Shown: in pieces, positions 1 through 7,004 of the stretch
Numbering within the stretch: position 1 is the first letter of the stretch
Layout: each line of letters begins with the position of its first letter
NCBI GenBank assembly: GCA_027576995.1
Contig: JANBQC010000811.1
Coordinates: 1-10,032 of the forward strand
From: Dimargaris cristalligena
Taxonomy: Eukaryota > Kickxellomycota > Dimargaritomycetes > Dimargaritales > Dimargaritaceae
DNA: 10,032 nucleotides
Direction: 5' to 3'
Notes under the pieces: generated by a model
What the model was told of the DNA's origin: nothing
Database searches by the model: none
What the model saw: only the letters and a program-made list of their open reading frames with translations
Translations under genes and position numbers: made by a program

Positions 1-118
1 AAGTACACCCCTGATGAGTGAATGAGCCCCTGCCCCTGCCCCTGACAAGTATGGTCATTTTTCCTCCATTTTCATTAGTATAGTATTTTTTCTATTAGTA
101 TATTATATACCTTAGACT
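1..118 (+). repeat. Dispersed repeat R1, left copy
   Basis: This stretch matches the last 89 bases of the window in the same orientation. Positions 1-19 correspond to 9944-9962 with one difference (tacac here, tacgc there). Positions 51-76 are identical to 9963-9988, and the following T-rich part aligns with scattered G/T differences. The left copy carries 31 extra bases at 20-50, made of three tandem CCCCTG units (27-32, 33-38, 39-44) plus a second copy of the gacaagt-type end. It probably belongs to a larger mobile or dispersed element that starts before the window. The family is unknown. Confidence 0.75.
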
Positions 119-189
119 ATAATATACCCCTACCCCTGACCAGACTGTACCCCTGTGTTCACACTACTACTGGCCCAACTGCACCCCTA
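8..189 (+). repeat. Cluster of CCCCTG/CCCCTA motifs
   Basis: CCCCTG or CCCCTA occurs at 8-13, 27-32, 33-38, 39-44, 127-132, 133-138, 150-155 and 184-189, usually after TA, CA or GA. Only the three units at 27-44 are truly tandem. This looks like a degenerate minisatellite within the dispersed repeat. The unit does not match the common telomere repeat CCCTAA, so I do not call it telomeric. Confidence 0.5.
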
Positions 190-535
190 TTCAAAGTACA
201 GTTAAAAATAACTTTCTCCCTTTCCCTTTTTCCCTTCTATTGTTTCATATTGAATTTATTGGTTACCCAAGTATTACCTATCCTTTGTGATGACTAGTAT
301 TATTATCTGGGAACTCCCCTCCCTTTCCCTCTACTTAGTCATCCAATGTTCTGGGATCTTCTCTCCCTTTCTCTATTATTTATCTATCTTTTCATTTAGG
401 CTTCCCCTTTTGAGTATAAATACTCACCCTTGCTGCCACCTCTTGGAACAGTAAGTCTATCATCACCTTTCCCTTATCATCTATTTTTTTGAACAAAGTT
501 CAGTTTTTAAGGATTTGATTTCAGTTCTTTACACC
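190..535. other. Pyrimidine-rich noncoding block with TATA-like element
   Basis: The plus strand here is dominated by runs such as tccctttcccttttt and holds no supported reading frame. TATAAATA at 415-422 lies inside an inverted repeat (GAGTAT 412-417, ATACTC 420-425). It is followed by a C/T-rich leader-like stretch, so this may be the promoter part of an LTR or of a lost gene. I see no CpG in the block. The assignment as LTR is inference only. Confidence 0.35.
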
Positions 536-1312
536 AATTATAAGGGGAAAGAGAATTCATAGAGTAAAACTAATAAAGTAAAGGATAGGAATAAAACAAA
601 AGAGCTACTAATAACTATTCATAGATATGCATACCCAATTATATAAAAAGGGTGGATTAACCAATAGGAATATATAAAAATCGAAGGGGAAATTTGTATA
701 GAAAGAATGAGTTAAAGGGGAAGGGAAAAAAATTGGATTTACTAGAAAAAAGCCATATCATACCCTGCATAATAATAATAATAAAATAAGTGTGGTGTTA
801 TAATAGGCTAGAAATAAGACCAGGTACCACAGGATGGACAGGACTTCAAAGGACAGGAATAAGTTTATTAGACTAGATATTAGAATAAGACAAAACAAAA
901 GAGAAGTTGCAAGCTAAAGAGTAAGCTGTGGGAGAGTGGTTGGGGTTATATCTAAACTCAAGGGGTAGGGGAAGAATAATGATAACTAATAAATATAAAT
1001 CAGTAACTAAATAATAAGGGGAATATAATAATGGGAATAAAACATAGTAGGACAATGGGTATATATTTCTATAATGTTAAATGTTAATTTACCCATTCAT
1101 TAGTATGGGTTTTTACTTGTATAGCTGGTTATTCTTGTAGTTTGAATTAACCAGTCATGATATGTGGCTATAGGGGGACAGTCCACCTTGCCACAATGGT
1201 AATACATCCTCATTCTCATAGGAAAGAGTTGGAAGGATAACTACATCACTATTTGCAAATATAATATATTATAGGATATAGAACCTTGAACCTTAGAGAA
1301 GTATTGGGAATT
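536..1312. other. Purine-rich AT-rich repeat-like DNA, no gene
   Basis: From about 536 the plus strand switches to A/G-rich sequence (aaggggaaa, gaagggaaaaaa and similar). A short (AAT)n run lies near 771-784. Stops are frequent in all frames and the only longer open stretch (873-1055, minus) is low-complexity. The abrupt pyrimidine-to-purine switch suggests that a differently oriented repeat begins here. I see no gene. Confidence 0.4.
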
Positions 1313-1714
1313 TCAGTGGCCGAAAATATGGCTTGAGGTACAAAGAAATAGGTTTTCCTTGAGAAATATCAATGAGTCTAAATAAGGAAACTTGCTAATC
1401 AAAATTAGACCTTTAACCTTCCTGCACCAAGCAGCAAGACATATATGCAAATGATAGTGTACAGTAGTCAGTATCATTAGGTAAAACTGCCTAGTAAATT
1501 TCTTATTTTGGCATGAATTATGAGTAGTATTATGTCTATAATGGGCTGGTACATGCACACAGGAAAAAAAAACCTTTCTGAGAGCCTTACAAAGGTGAAT
1601 TGGATTGTTCCAATGATAGGGAAAATAATGTGTCAAAACCCTTGTGAACTCTGAGAGCTGTCCTAGGATTGTGTTGTTTGGTGCCCCTGGACTAATGAAT
1701 TTCCTTTTAGGGCA
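1313..1714 (-). pseudogene. Uncertain minus-strand open stretch, possible decayed ORF
   Basis: On the minus strand a frame stays open for about 133 codons, from just after a TAG at 1717-1715 down to about 1313, unusually long for such AT-rich DNA. It has no ATG at a sensible place (the frame contains a TTG at 1636). The translation contains several Cys and His residues (for example HWNNPIHLCKAL, VHVPAHYRHN) but matches no family I know. It may be a relic of a transposon gene, part of the same decayed unit as the coding-like stretch at 1757-1950, or chance. Confidence is low. Confidence 0.2.
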
Positions 1715-1756
1715 CTAGTCTACTAAACAGCACCAAAAAGGTATACAGTAACTCAC

Positions 1757-1950
1757 CAGGTTCAAGATCCATTAGATAGAGACCCAGCATACTGTCAGTG
1801 ATCTATATTGGGCTGGATGGGGTAGACCATCCAACTGTTGGATATTCCATGACAGGGTAGATGTTGTGTATGGCCCCATAGGCTAGCTTCTCTAGCAAGC
1901 CCAAGATTTTCCAGGAGAAAGATCTTGGAGCAGGGAGGGTGCTTGCAACT
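1757..1950 (-). pseudogene. Protein-like minus-strand fragment with one stop
   Basis: Read on the minus strand from about 1950 down to 1757, one frame gives a plausible soluble-protein sequence of about 64 codons, including KILGLLEKLAYGAIHNIYPV and, further on, MLGLYLMDLEP. It is broken by one TAG at 1805-1803, which could derive from CAG by C-to-T change. A GTGAGT that could be a 5' splice site lies immediately after it (plus-strand ACTCAC 1751-1756). I do not recognise the protein. It could be a broken exon of a host gene or of a transposon. It lies in the CpG-free left compartment. Confidence 0.3.
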
Positions 1951-2001
1951 GTGTGTTTGTGTTTGTGTACATGTGTTTTTTTTTTAAAAAAAAACGAAAA
2001 A
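1951..2001. repeat. GT-rich microsatellite followed by T10A9 tract
   Basis: A GT/GTTT-rich run at 1951-1975 leads into ten T (1976-1985) and nine A (1986-1994). The ends GTGTTTTT and AAAAACAC also make the segment an inverted repeat. Such tracts bend DNA and exclude nucleosomes; here it is most simply a simple-sequence region in repeat DNA. A similar T9A7 tract lies in the intron at 4909-4924. Confidence 0.6.
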
Positions 2002-2239
2002 CACCCAGTTTATTAATGGGTAATCTTATTTTATTAGTAGTGAGAGGAGATCTAAGCTTATTTTATTTGGTCATAAGGGAGGATGGGTGTGTATGATAGG
2101 CACACCACTGTGAAGGACGAAGGCTAGTGTGAGAAAAGTCCAGGTCCAATAGAAACAGTGGGGCTTCCCTTATTCATCTATATAATGTAACATTCCTTAG
2201 ATAGGGTGGAATTTTTTTAATGGCTCTCTGTGGAGGAGG
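2002..2239. other. Noncoding stretch before the LTR remnant
   Basis: I see no supported reading frame or RNA gene here. The CpG content starts to rise within it: the first CpG after 1995 is at 2118, the next at 2246, and from there they become regular. The border between the CpG-poor flank and the CpG-containing island therefore lies in this stretch. Confidence 0.4.
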
Positions 2240-2341
2240 GATTGACGGGCCATTTTACCAGTACACTGTTGAAGCAAGGATCATCACCGTCACCCTCGCC
2301 CAGAATGTCAGGTTGTCCTGGGGATTTCAGGTCCAGCACAG
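2240..2341 (-). mobile_element. Leader of truncated LTR retrotransposon, minus strand
   Basis: Directly behind the LTR on the minus strand comes a stretch with normal CpG content. A TGG-starting segment (minus strand from 2335 to 2320, TGGACCTGAAATCCCC) lies six bases after the LTR end, where a primer binding site is expected. I cannot match it to a particular tRNA. The element appears cut off by about 2240, since sequence character changes there and no gag or pol follows. The assignment depends on the LTR call next to it. Confidence 0.4.
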
Positions 2342-2510
2342 TGTTATGATCATAAAGACCACGGCAGAAAGGCCGAAATATAATAGATAAATGTTTATTG
2401 AGATAGGACGAAGTAATGGGAAAAAGCCTCCTAGAACCAGAGGTGGGCGGGGGCAGTTGGTTTCGAAAACCACCAGCAGGGCAAATCCTCCTGCCCTGCT
2501 GTGTGTCACA
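2342..2510 (-). mobile_element. Short LTR (about 169 bp) on minus strand
   Basis: Read on the minus strand the segment begins TGTGACAC (2510) and ends ATAACA (2342), giving TG...CA termini with TGT/ACA inverted ends. An AATAAA signal (plus-strand TTTATT, 2394-2399) lies about 55 bases before the 3' end, as expected in an R-U5 region. It holds a perfect 10-bp hairpin near its 5' end, a 6-bp hairpin (TGGTTT-CGA-AAACCA) and a 12-bp palindrome TTATGATCATAA at 2344-2355. No target duplication is visible (cacag versus ctcgt), which agrees with a truncated element rather than a clean solo LTR. The size is typical of short chromovirus-type LTRs, which is inference. Confidence 0.5.
2474..2501. repeat. 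Perfect 10-bp hairpin in LTR
   Basis: CAGCAGGGCA (2474-2483) and TGCCCTGCTG (2492-2501) are exact reverse complements separated by eight bases (AATCCTCC). The structure lies nine bases inside the presumed 5' end of the minus-strand LTR. It could serve in transcript folding or be an end-recognition structure. It is not followed by a U-tract. Confidence 0.8.
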
Positions 2511-2743
2511 CTCGTGCTGCTATTGGCCGAGTTGACCGTAACAACTGTATCGTATTCCCCAAATCAAATATTTTCCCCTGGTTTATCTCTTTACAGGGTA
2601 GTGTAAGCAAATGGGTCCCACCCCTTCCTCATGTTATCCTTACCGATTCAATCCGAAATATTACCAAGCAAACTTTCTGGGTATGGAGTGAGCGGCTGTC
2701 ATCCCCTATTCATCATATTGAACAGGGTAAATTAATTAATTGA
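2511..2743 (+). pseudogene. Possible last exon of a gene cut by the LTR
   Basis: Immediately right of the LTR end comes CpG-containing, gene-like sequence. TTTACAG at 2590-2596 looks like a fungal 3' splice site, and a 59-base GT-AG interval (2538-2596) would fit a normal fungal intron. After it a frame runs 48 codons to the stop at 2741-2743, ending in HIEQGKLIN, with tryptophans in WVPP and FWVW. The frame also stays open from 2501 to 2743 without splicing. I do not recognise the protein, there is no strong branch-point motif, and the 5' part of any gene is missing. The alternative is chance. Confidence 0.22.
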
Positions 2744-4473
2744 AAGATTCGTTTAAATACACTATGCCATGTCGTTTATATGTATTTGATGTGTCCAAGG
2801 GATGCTTAACTGGCCATGGGCTCGACAATCAATATTCTACGGATGCCACTGTACAACACAATGTATAGGTAATTTATAAATCCCTCTGTTGGGCGAAGCG
2901 TTATCTGTTCGAAACCAATATGGTCCCCCCTCATTCCCACCGGACTTTGGGTTAAAGCTCAGTCTGCGTTTGTTGAATCTATACAATTCATTTATTGCCT
3001 CTTGGTTAAAAAAAAGATACCGGTATGTTTAGAATACATTTTATCTTGGTCGTGACCAGTGTCACTGACCCTTATATTATCCCTTAATACTGACTTAACA
3101 TGAGACCTTCTACAGTCATTACGAGTATCTTTTATATGCCAATGTACATGCCTCATCCACTGTTAACTGAGTGTTTCGGGTCATCCTTATCATATGCTCG
3201 AATAGTCATTCGTTCACGCCTTTCCGTCTCAATTATCGGGACACACGTTTAAGTGTGCCATCTTTCTACTCCATCATCGGGCAGGGTGGTCTACCAATAT
3301 CAGCCTGTTTGGGGGGCGACCGAGGATGTGTCGGTATCTTAGAAAAGTACATTGAGCAGCTATAATTTGGTTCGTTTTTTTTATAACAAGGCAGTCGCCA
3401 CATATTTGTAGATCTGGGCCTAGGAGGATCCCGGGAGTAACACCAAGTATTAAAGAATCGAATTAACCCATGTTCCTTTTTGCAGCGTGGGAGTAGGTGG
3501 TTAGAAATTAGGCAGACTTAAGTTGTCTGTAATTCACTGACTAGGAATTACTGGTCTTTAAACGCAGGCCAAGACCGTATATTGGAATTGGACTGTACAG
3601 CCTCCAAGGAGAATGTCGCATCTATTCCTTTTGGTTCCAAGTTCACTCATGACCCCTGTTAGAGGGAGAATCGTGGCCGTGTAATAGCCAGCTTGCGGCG
3701 CCATTCGCTTCCCCTTTAATTCTATTTCCGCTGGGTACATCGTTTATGATTTACAGGTTTATCCCTAACCTAATGTTCCTGTGCGTTAAACCCATCCTAA
3801 CCCTCTCTCCTGTTCAACCCCCGAGTCTATAGCAAAGTGCTGGCACCCCCCAGTAGGAGTGTTCTTTTTGTATGGCCTGCCCTGCGATCGAATGATTATC
3901 AATTCCCTCATTACGCTGAACCTCACCAATATATAAGTAGGGCAAACTACAGGAAGTCATAAATATATTTAATGAATGAAGGAGCGGGTGATAATCCTCC
4001 AGACCAGCGAGAGTCCCCTTAAAACCACTCCTTAAATCGAAGCGGTTTGAAGATGAACACCATTGGCATTGAGTGCAGATCGCGACTTCTCCTCACTACC
4101 GACCTGGACTACCCCCCATCCCCCTCGCCAGCATTTCGATGGGATTATCGTCAGCATTGGTTACCCGCGCACTTATAAATATACTGAAGCGCCTCATCTC
4201 TCTACATTTTTATGTATTTTATTGAGCGATGTCATCTTTTTCACAGTACACACACATAGATTGTATAGCAATCCATACGTGTATTGATGTTTATTTTATT
4301 ATCTTATTTATATTTTTGATTCAATTTTAATACTTTCTCTACCGCCTTCACTGCATTACTATTTTCCATCCAGTATCTATTCATACATAACGAAAGTTCC
4401 GTATCATTTTTTTAGAGTCGAGACACTTTGATACTCACGCTATCTGATTATCACTCATCCAACCACCCTTACA
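2744..4473. other. 1.7-kb intergenic region of the island, no gene supported
   Basis: This stretch has ordinary CpG content, unlike the flanks, and mixed base composition. No reading frame longer than about 75 codons shows protein-like character or usable splice pairs, and I find no tRNA or rRNA. The final 300 bases are very T-rich (for example 4287-4345), as often seen in fungal promoters. It most likely holds the upstream control region of the membrane-protein gene plus the 3' flank of a lost neighbour. Confidence 0.4.
4174..4181 (+). promoter_or_regulatory. TATA-like element upstream of membrane-protein gene
   Basis: TATAAATA occurs about 290 bases before the ATG at 4474. The interval between is T-rich and could hold a long 5' leader. 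The distance is long for a fungal core promoter, so the true start may use other sequence nearer the gene. Confidence 0.25.
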
Positions 4474-5821
4474 ATGCGCTTATATCAAATTATCGAGGCA
4501 CTCATTGTGGTTGTCTTCGTGTTGCTCAGTGTAGTTCGCGCCAACGACAGCGATACCACCTTTTATGGCGACGTTCTTGTCATGGAGCCCAATCTCAAGG
4601 ATATCTCTCAGAATGTATCAACCTCGACCATTGTAACCACTGACATGTACTTCAACCTTAAAAGTGACGAGCGAGTAACTGAAGGGGTAAGTAATACTAC
4701 TATATTGTCTCTGGATCCTAGTGTAGCCCATCCCCACTGTTTAAAGTTGTCAGGGTCTTATAGACAAACTAAGCCTTCTCACACTTTGCCAGTCTTTAGT
4801 TAGCAACCGCGTACCAGTCGCCTCAGGGCAATTACTTAGCCCTCAAGCATTAGAGACGCCATCTTATTTTCTTCTCATTTCCTTCTAAGAAATATAATGA
4901 GCCAACCATTTTTTTTTAAAAAAACTTGCCTTCATTCAATCCTACCTTTTATATATTATTATGTTCTACTCGCAGGGTTACTTGATCAAAATGGATGGTT
5001 TCTTAAAAGAAGATTTATCAAAAGGACTCAAGTACGTCGTTCTCGTTGAAACCGCAACGAATAGTGTTGTTACACCTCCCTCAGCCGAGATTCGCAAGTG
5101 TGTCAACTTATTCGTGGTCTACCAATCAGATGACACAACCCGCTGTCCTGATCTAGGTGTGTCCATAAGGATGCCATGCGTCGTTCTGTCCTACAAGAAA
5201 GGCACCGAGCTATCATCCATGATGGATTCCCTCTACGACCAGAGTCTGTCTTGGGCGGAATTGACCGACCAGTATCCCAGTTTATCCGGATCTACCCCCA
5301 CCACCCCTGTTGAGAACAGTGGTAAAGATGTTAGCATCTCTGACTCGGAAACAAGTACAACCACGTATTTAAGTGTAGCTGCTCAACCCACCATCTCCGC
5401 CGGTAGCTCGACAGACTCATCACGATCATCTGATTCTGATTTCGTCGTCTCCCCTGTCGACCCTTCCTTAGCCCGCCGATTATACATTCGACTTGAAGTC
5501 GTCGATGGTGGCAAAGTCGTCACCACCGCATTGACATCGTCCCAAACCTGGGCCATTGTGGGCGGTACGTTCGCCGGCGTGGTCTTTCTCCTCATGATCG
5601 GTAGTTGCTGGTGGTTACGCCATACGATCCGTCGCCAACGGGAGATGGATAAGCGCAAGGCGAACCAGCTGGAAATGGCCCAGGGGCAACTGCACAAGGG
5701 AAATTCTAAACCGGACAGCGGTTCCCAAAACGTGCCCCATGGTACCTTTTTGTCGGGTGGTACATTATGCGACCTAGAAACGGGCATCTCGGAAAAGCAA
5801 ACTACATCCGTAGCTGGCTAA
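4474..5821 (+). CDS. Two-exon single-pass membrane protein, unknown family
   Basis: Exon 1 is 4474-4686 and exon 2 is 4976-5821, joined in phase 0, giving 352 residues. The ATG has A at -3 (acaATG). Residues 1-23 form a signal peptide with hydrophobic core IIEALIVVVFVLLSVV and a V-R-A cleavage site. Residues 24-172 form a beta-rich ectodomain with cysteines 113, 128 and 139 and N-glycosylation sequons at N24 and N47. Residues 173-235 are a Ser/Thr-rich stalk. A membrane helix covers 263-285 (WAIVGGTFAGVVFLL...), followed by a basic stop-transfer segment (RHTIRRQREMDKRK) and a cytosolic tail to 352. This layout predicts a type I plasma-membrane protein, outside N terminus, like fungal wall-stress sensors of the Mid2/Wsc style, but I see no conserved domain of those families. 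The gene is CpG-containing and undamaged, while both flanks are decayed repeats. If the intron is retained, translation stops at 4801-4803 after 109 residues. Function is unknown. Confidence 0.7.
4687..4975 (+). other. Predicted intron of the membrane-protein gene
   Basis: GTAAGT at 4687-4692 is a strong 5' splice site and CTCGCAG at 4969-4975 a good 3' site. Removing the 289 bases joins GGG to GGT codons in phase 0 and links a signal peptide to the membrane-anchored part. The intron is AT-rich and longer than the 50-100 bases common in fungi. It contains a T9A7 tract at 4909-4924. I see no perfect CTAAC branch site; CTACC near 4952 is the nearest candidate. Confidence 0.65.
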
Positions 5822-5945
5822 GTGATGCACTCTATTCACATTCTGCTAAAATCTATCCGGAGGTCCCTATAATTTTCCGGCATGTTATGTAACTCACATT
5901 GCCATTTACGAAACTCATTACTTGTTAGATAATATCACCGTGTAA

Positions 5946-5951
5946 AATAAA
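5946..5951 (+). terminator. Polyadenylation signal AATAAA
   Basis: AATAAA lies about 125 bases after the stop codon at 5819-5821, in AT-rich sequence. It is well placed as the 3' end signal of the membrane-protein transcript. Confidence 0.5.
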
Positions 5952-6190
5952 CAATTTAGAAATTCGCGTAGACCCTATGGGTTTAGAACTAATGCCTACT
6001 AGCTATCCTGCGTCCCATGCTCGTGTCTATGATAATTAATTGTATTAAATTGGGGAATATTTATAAATGGATTTGGTGGAAATTTCAACTAATACTAACC
6101 ACCAATGTTATAAAAAAAGGTACTGCCCTGTCGGCCCTCCTTATCCGACTTAATCCAGACCTAACAATTACCCATCCTATTTAAGCCTTA
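5952..6190. other. 3' flank of the gene and right border of the CpG island
   Basis: No reading frame is supported here. An inverted repeat TTGGTGG (6073-6079) and CCACCAA (6099-6105) is visible, followed by TGTTAT at 6106, the same hexamer that marks the LTR edge at 2342. The last CpGs of the island lie between 6131 and 6147; the next one is more than 1.2 kb further on. The border to the decayed repeats therefore lies close to 6150. Confidence 0.4.
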
Positions 6191-6206
6191 TAGTACCATA
6201 TTAACC

Positions 6207-6234
6207 CCCCATAGTCACTCCCAGTACTATGGGG
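6207..6234. repeat. Perfect 9-bp inverted repeat
   Basis: CCCCATAGT (6207-6215) and ACTATGGGG (6226-6234) are exact reverse complements with ten bases between. They lie just upstream of TATATAA, so they could be part of an LTR promoter region. No protein-coding context argues otherwise. Confidence 0.75.
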
Positions 6235-6243
6235 TCATCAGTT

Positions 6244-6530
6244 ATTATATAACCCTGCTCATTCTAACCCCAATGCTTTGCACTCCAAACACTCAACTCA
6301 CTGATCCAAGACTCTTCCAGTTCCCATGAGAGTCTTCCCAATGTAAAGCTATCCAGTCAGATTCTTTACCTATCCATACCTTAGTCTTAGTAGTATTTCC
6401 CTTGGGACCTCCCTCTGGAGCCATCCCTGCATATATATAACCAGGCCCCACTGGGACTGGTTCAATGGTCAGCTTGTTCATATCCCCCAGTTTACCTCAA
6501 TAAACTCTATATACACTCACCTCCCTTGTA
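6244..6530 (+). mobile_element. LTR-like promoter and polyadenylation region
   Basis: TTATATAAC around 6245-6253 resembles a TATA box. About 250 bases later comes CCTCAATAAACTC near 6495-6507 with an AATAAA signal, followed by tatatacactcacc. TATA box and poly(A) signal at this spacing, upstream of a gag remnant in the same orientation, suggest part of an LTR. I cannot define its ends or a matching partner copy, and the minus strand of the same stretch has a protein-like frame, so the call is tentative. Confidence 0.3.
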
Positions 6531-6584
6531 CTAACTAGTAAGTGTGCCTTCTGCATGTCCCTGATATTTACCTGTATTCTCCAT
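6293..6584 (-). pseudogene. Broken minus-strand reading frame, unknown protein
   Basis: On the minus strand, ATG at 6584-6582 opens a frame that soon meets a TAG at 6533-6531. A second frame covers 6293-6481 (62 codons from an ATG) with protein-like sequence including PVPVGPGYIYAGM and KVWIGKESDWIALHWED, ending at a stop by 6293. The two frames would connect if about 25 bases between them (roughly 6497-6521, bounded by GAG|GT at both edges) were absent. That is either a small insertion in a dead gene or chance. I do not recognise the protein. The region is CpG-free, consistent with an old, decayed repeat. Confidence 0.28.
6308..6336. repeat. 8-bp inverted repeat AAGACTCT/AGAGTCTT
   Basis: AAGACTCT (6308-6315) and AGAGTCTT (6329-6336) are exact reverse complements with 13 bases between them. 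The core ACTCT/AGAGT resembles the hairpins at 6674, 6972 and 7070 further right. Confidence 0.6.
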
Positions 6585-6609
6585 TATTAGTTAGTATTAT
6601 GCCCCCATC

Positions 6610-6706
6610 CTAATACCAGTAGCCCACTTGGCTGAGTCTAAGCCCCACCTACCATTTGAAGCCTATCCTCAGGACTCTTGATGGACTAAGAGTGGTTAAC
6701 CTGGGT
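6610..6706 (+). repeat. Direct repeat A (97 bp)
   Basis: This copy aligns over its full length with 7005-7102. Shared blocks include agtagcccactt, aagccccacct and gaagcctatcctcaggactc. Most differences are C/T or G/A: ccagt versus ctagt, cttgg versus cttag, acca versus acta, gatgg versus gatag. It holds the hairpin ACTCTT-8 bases-AAGAGT at 6674-6693. The pair may be relics of LTRs or of a tandemly repeated leader. Confidence 0.8.
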
Positions 6707-6715
6707 GACATACCC

Positions 6716-7000
6716 AGCTAAGTAATGGGAAATCCTTCTAATAAAATATATGATACTCCAGTATAAGGAATATTCCCCATCTATTGTCTCATAATAATTA
6801 CTTTCCATACCCTCTCAAACTATTAGTGTAGGGGTTAATATCTCAAGTATTATACCCAAGTTTACTGGATAGAGGACCTGTTAGACTAGGGATATTTGTT
6901 AATTATTATTTACTAGTAGTAAGGGGAGTTTTATCCTATAAGAAAGTACCTAGGTATTACCTAGGCTAACTACTCTTTATTCATCAAGAGTACCACACTT
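6716..7000. other. AT-rich spacer between the direct repeats
   Basis: No gene is visible in this CpG-free stretch. At its end, ACTCTT (6972-6977), eight bases, AAGAGT (6986-6991) repeats the hairpin geometry of copies A and B with a different loop. CTAGGTATTACCTAG at 6950-6964 is another short near-palindrome. Confidence 0.45.
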
Positions 7001-7004
7001 ATAC

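Noticed and set aside
27..44. CCCCTG tandem units as telomere repeats
   Set aside because: Only three units, not the known CCCTAA family, and located in a dispersed repeat that also occurs at the other end in the same orientation.
1759..1770. GGTTCAAGATCC resembling a tRNA B box
   Set aside because: One base too long, arms do not pair, and no cloverleaf is possible.
2907..2915. GTTCGAAAC resembling a tRNA B box
   Set aside because: Flanking bases do not form a T-arm stem and no A box or acceptor stem can be built.
3171..3365. 64-codon plus-strand frame
   Set aside because: No ATG start (GTG-like), no splice support and no recognisable motif; length is within chance for this composition.
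3697..3708. GGCGCCATTCGC, similar to a cloning-vector lacZ region
   Set aside because: The similarity ends after 12 bases on both sides; chance, not vector contamination.
4428..4643. 71-codon plus-strand frame overlapping the first exon
   Set aside because: The overlapping frame from 4474 encodes a clear signal peptide and joins the second exon in phase, so this one is a shadow.
5383..5787. 134-codon open frame on the minus strand
   Set aside because: It lies wholly antisense to the second exon of the membrane-protein gene, whose plus-strand translation has a coherent signal-peptide/membrane-helix layout; the antisense frame shows no such features.
4961..5821. Unspliced start at ATG 4961 for the membrane protein
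   Set aside because: It would begin inside the 3' splice-site region and lack any signal peptide although the protein has a glycosylatable ectodomain; the spliced model explains the sequence better.
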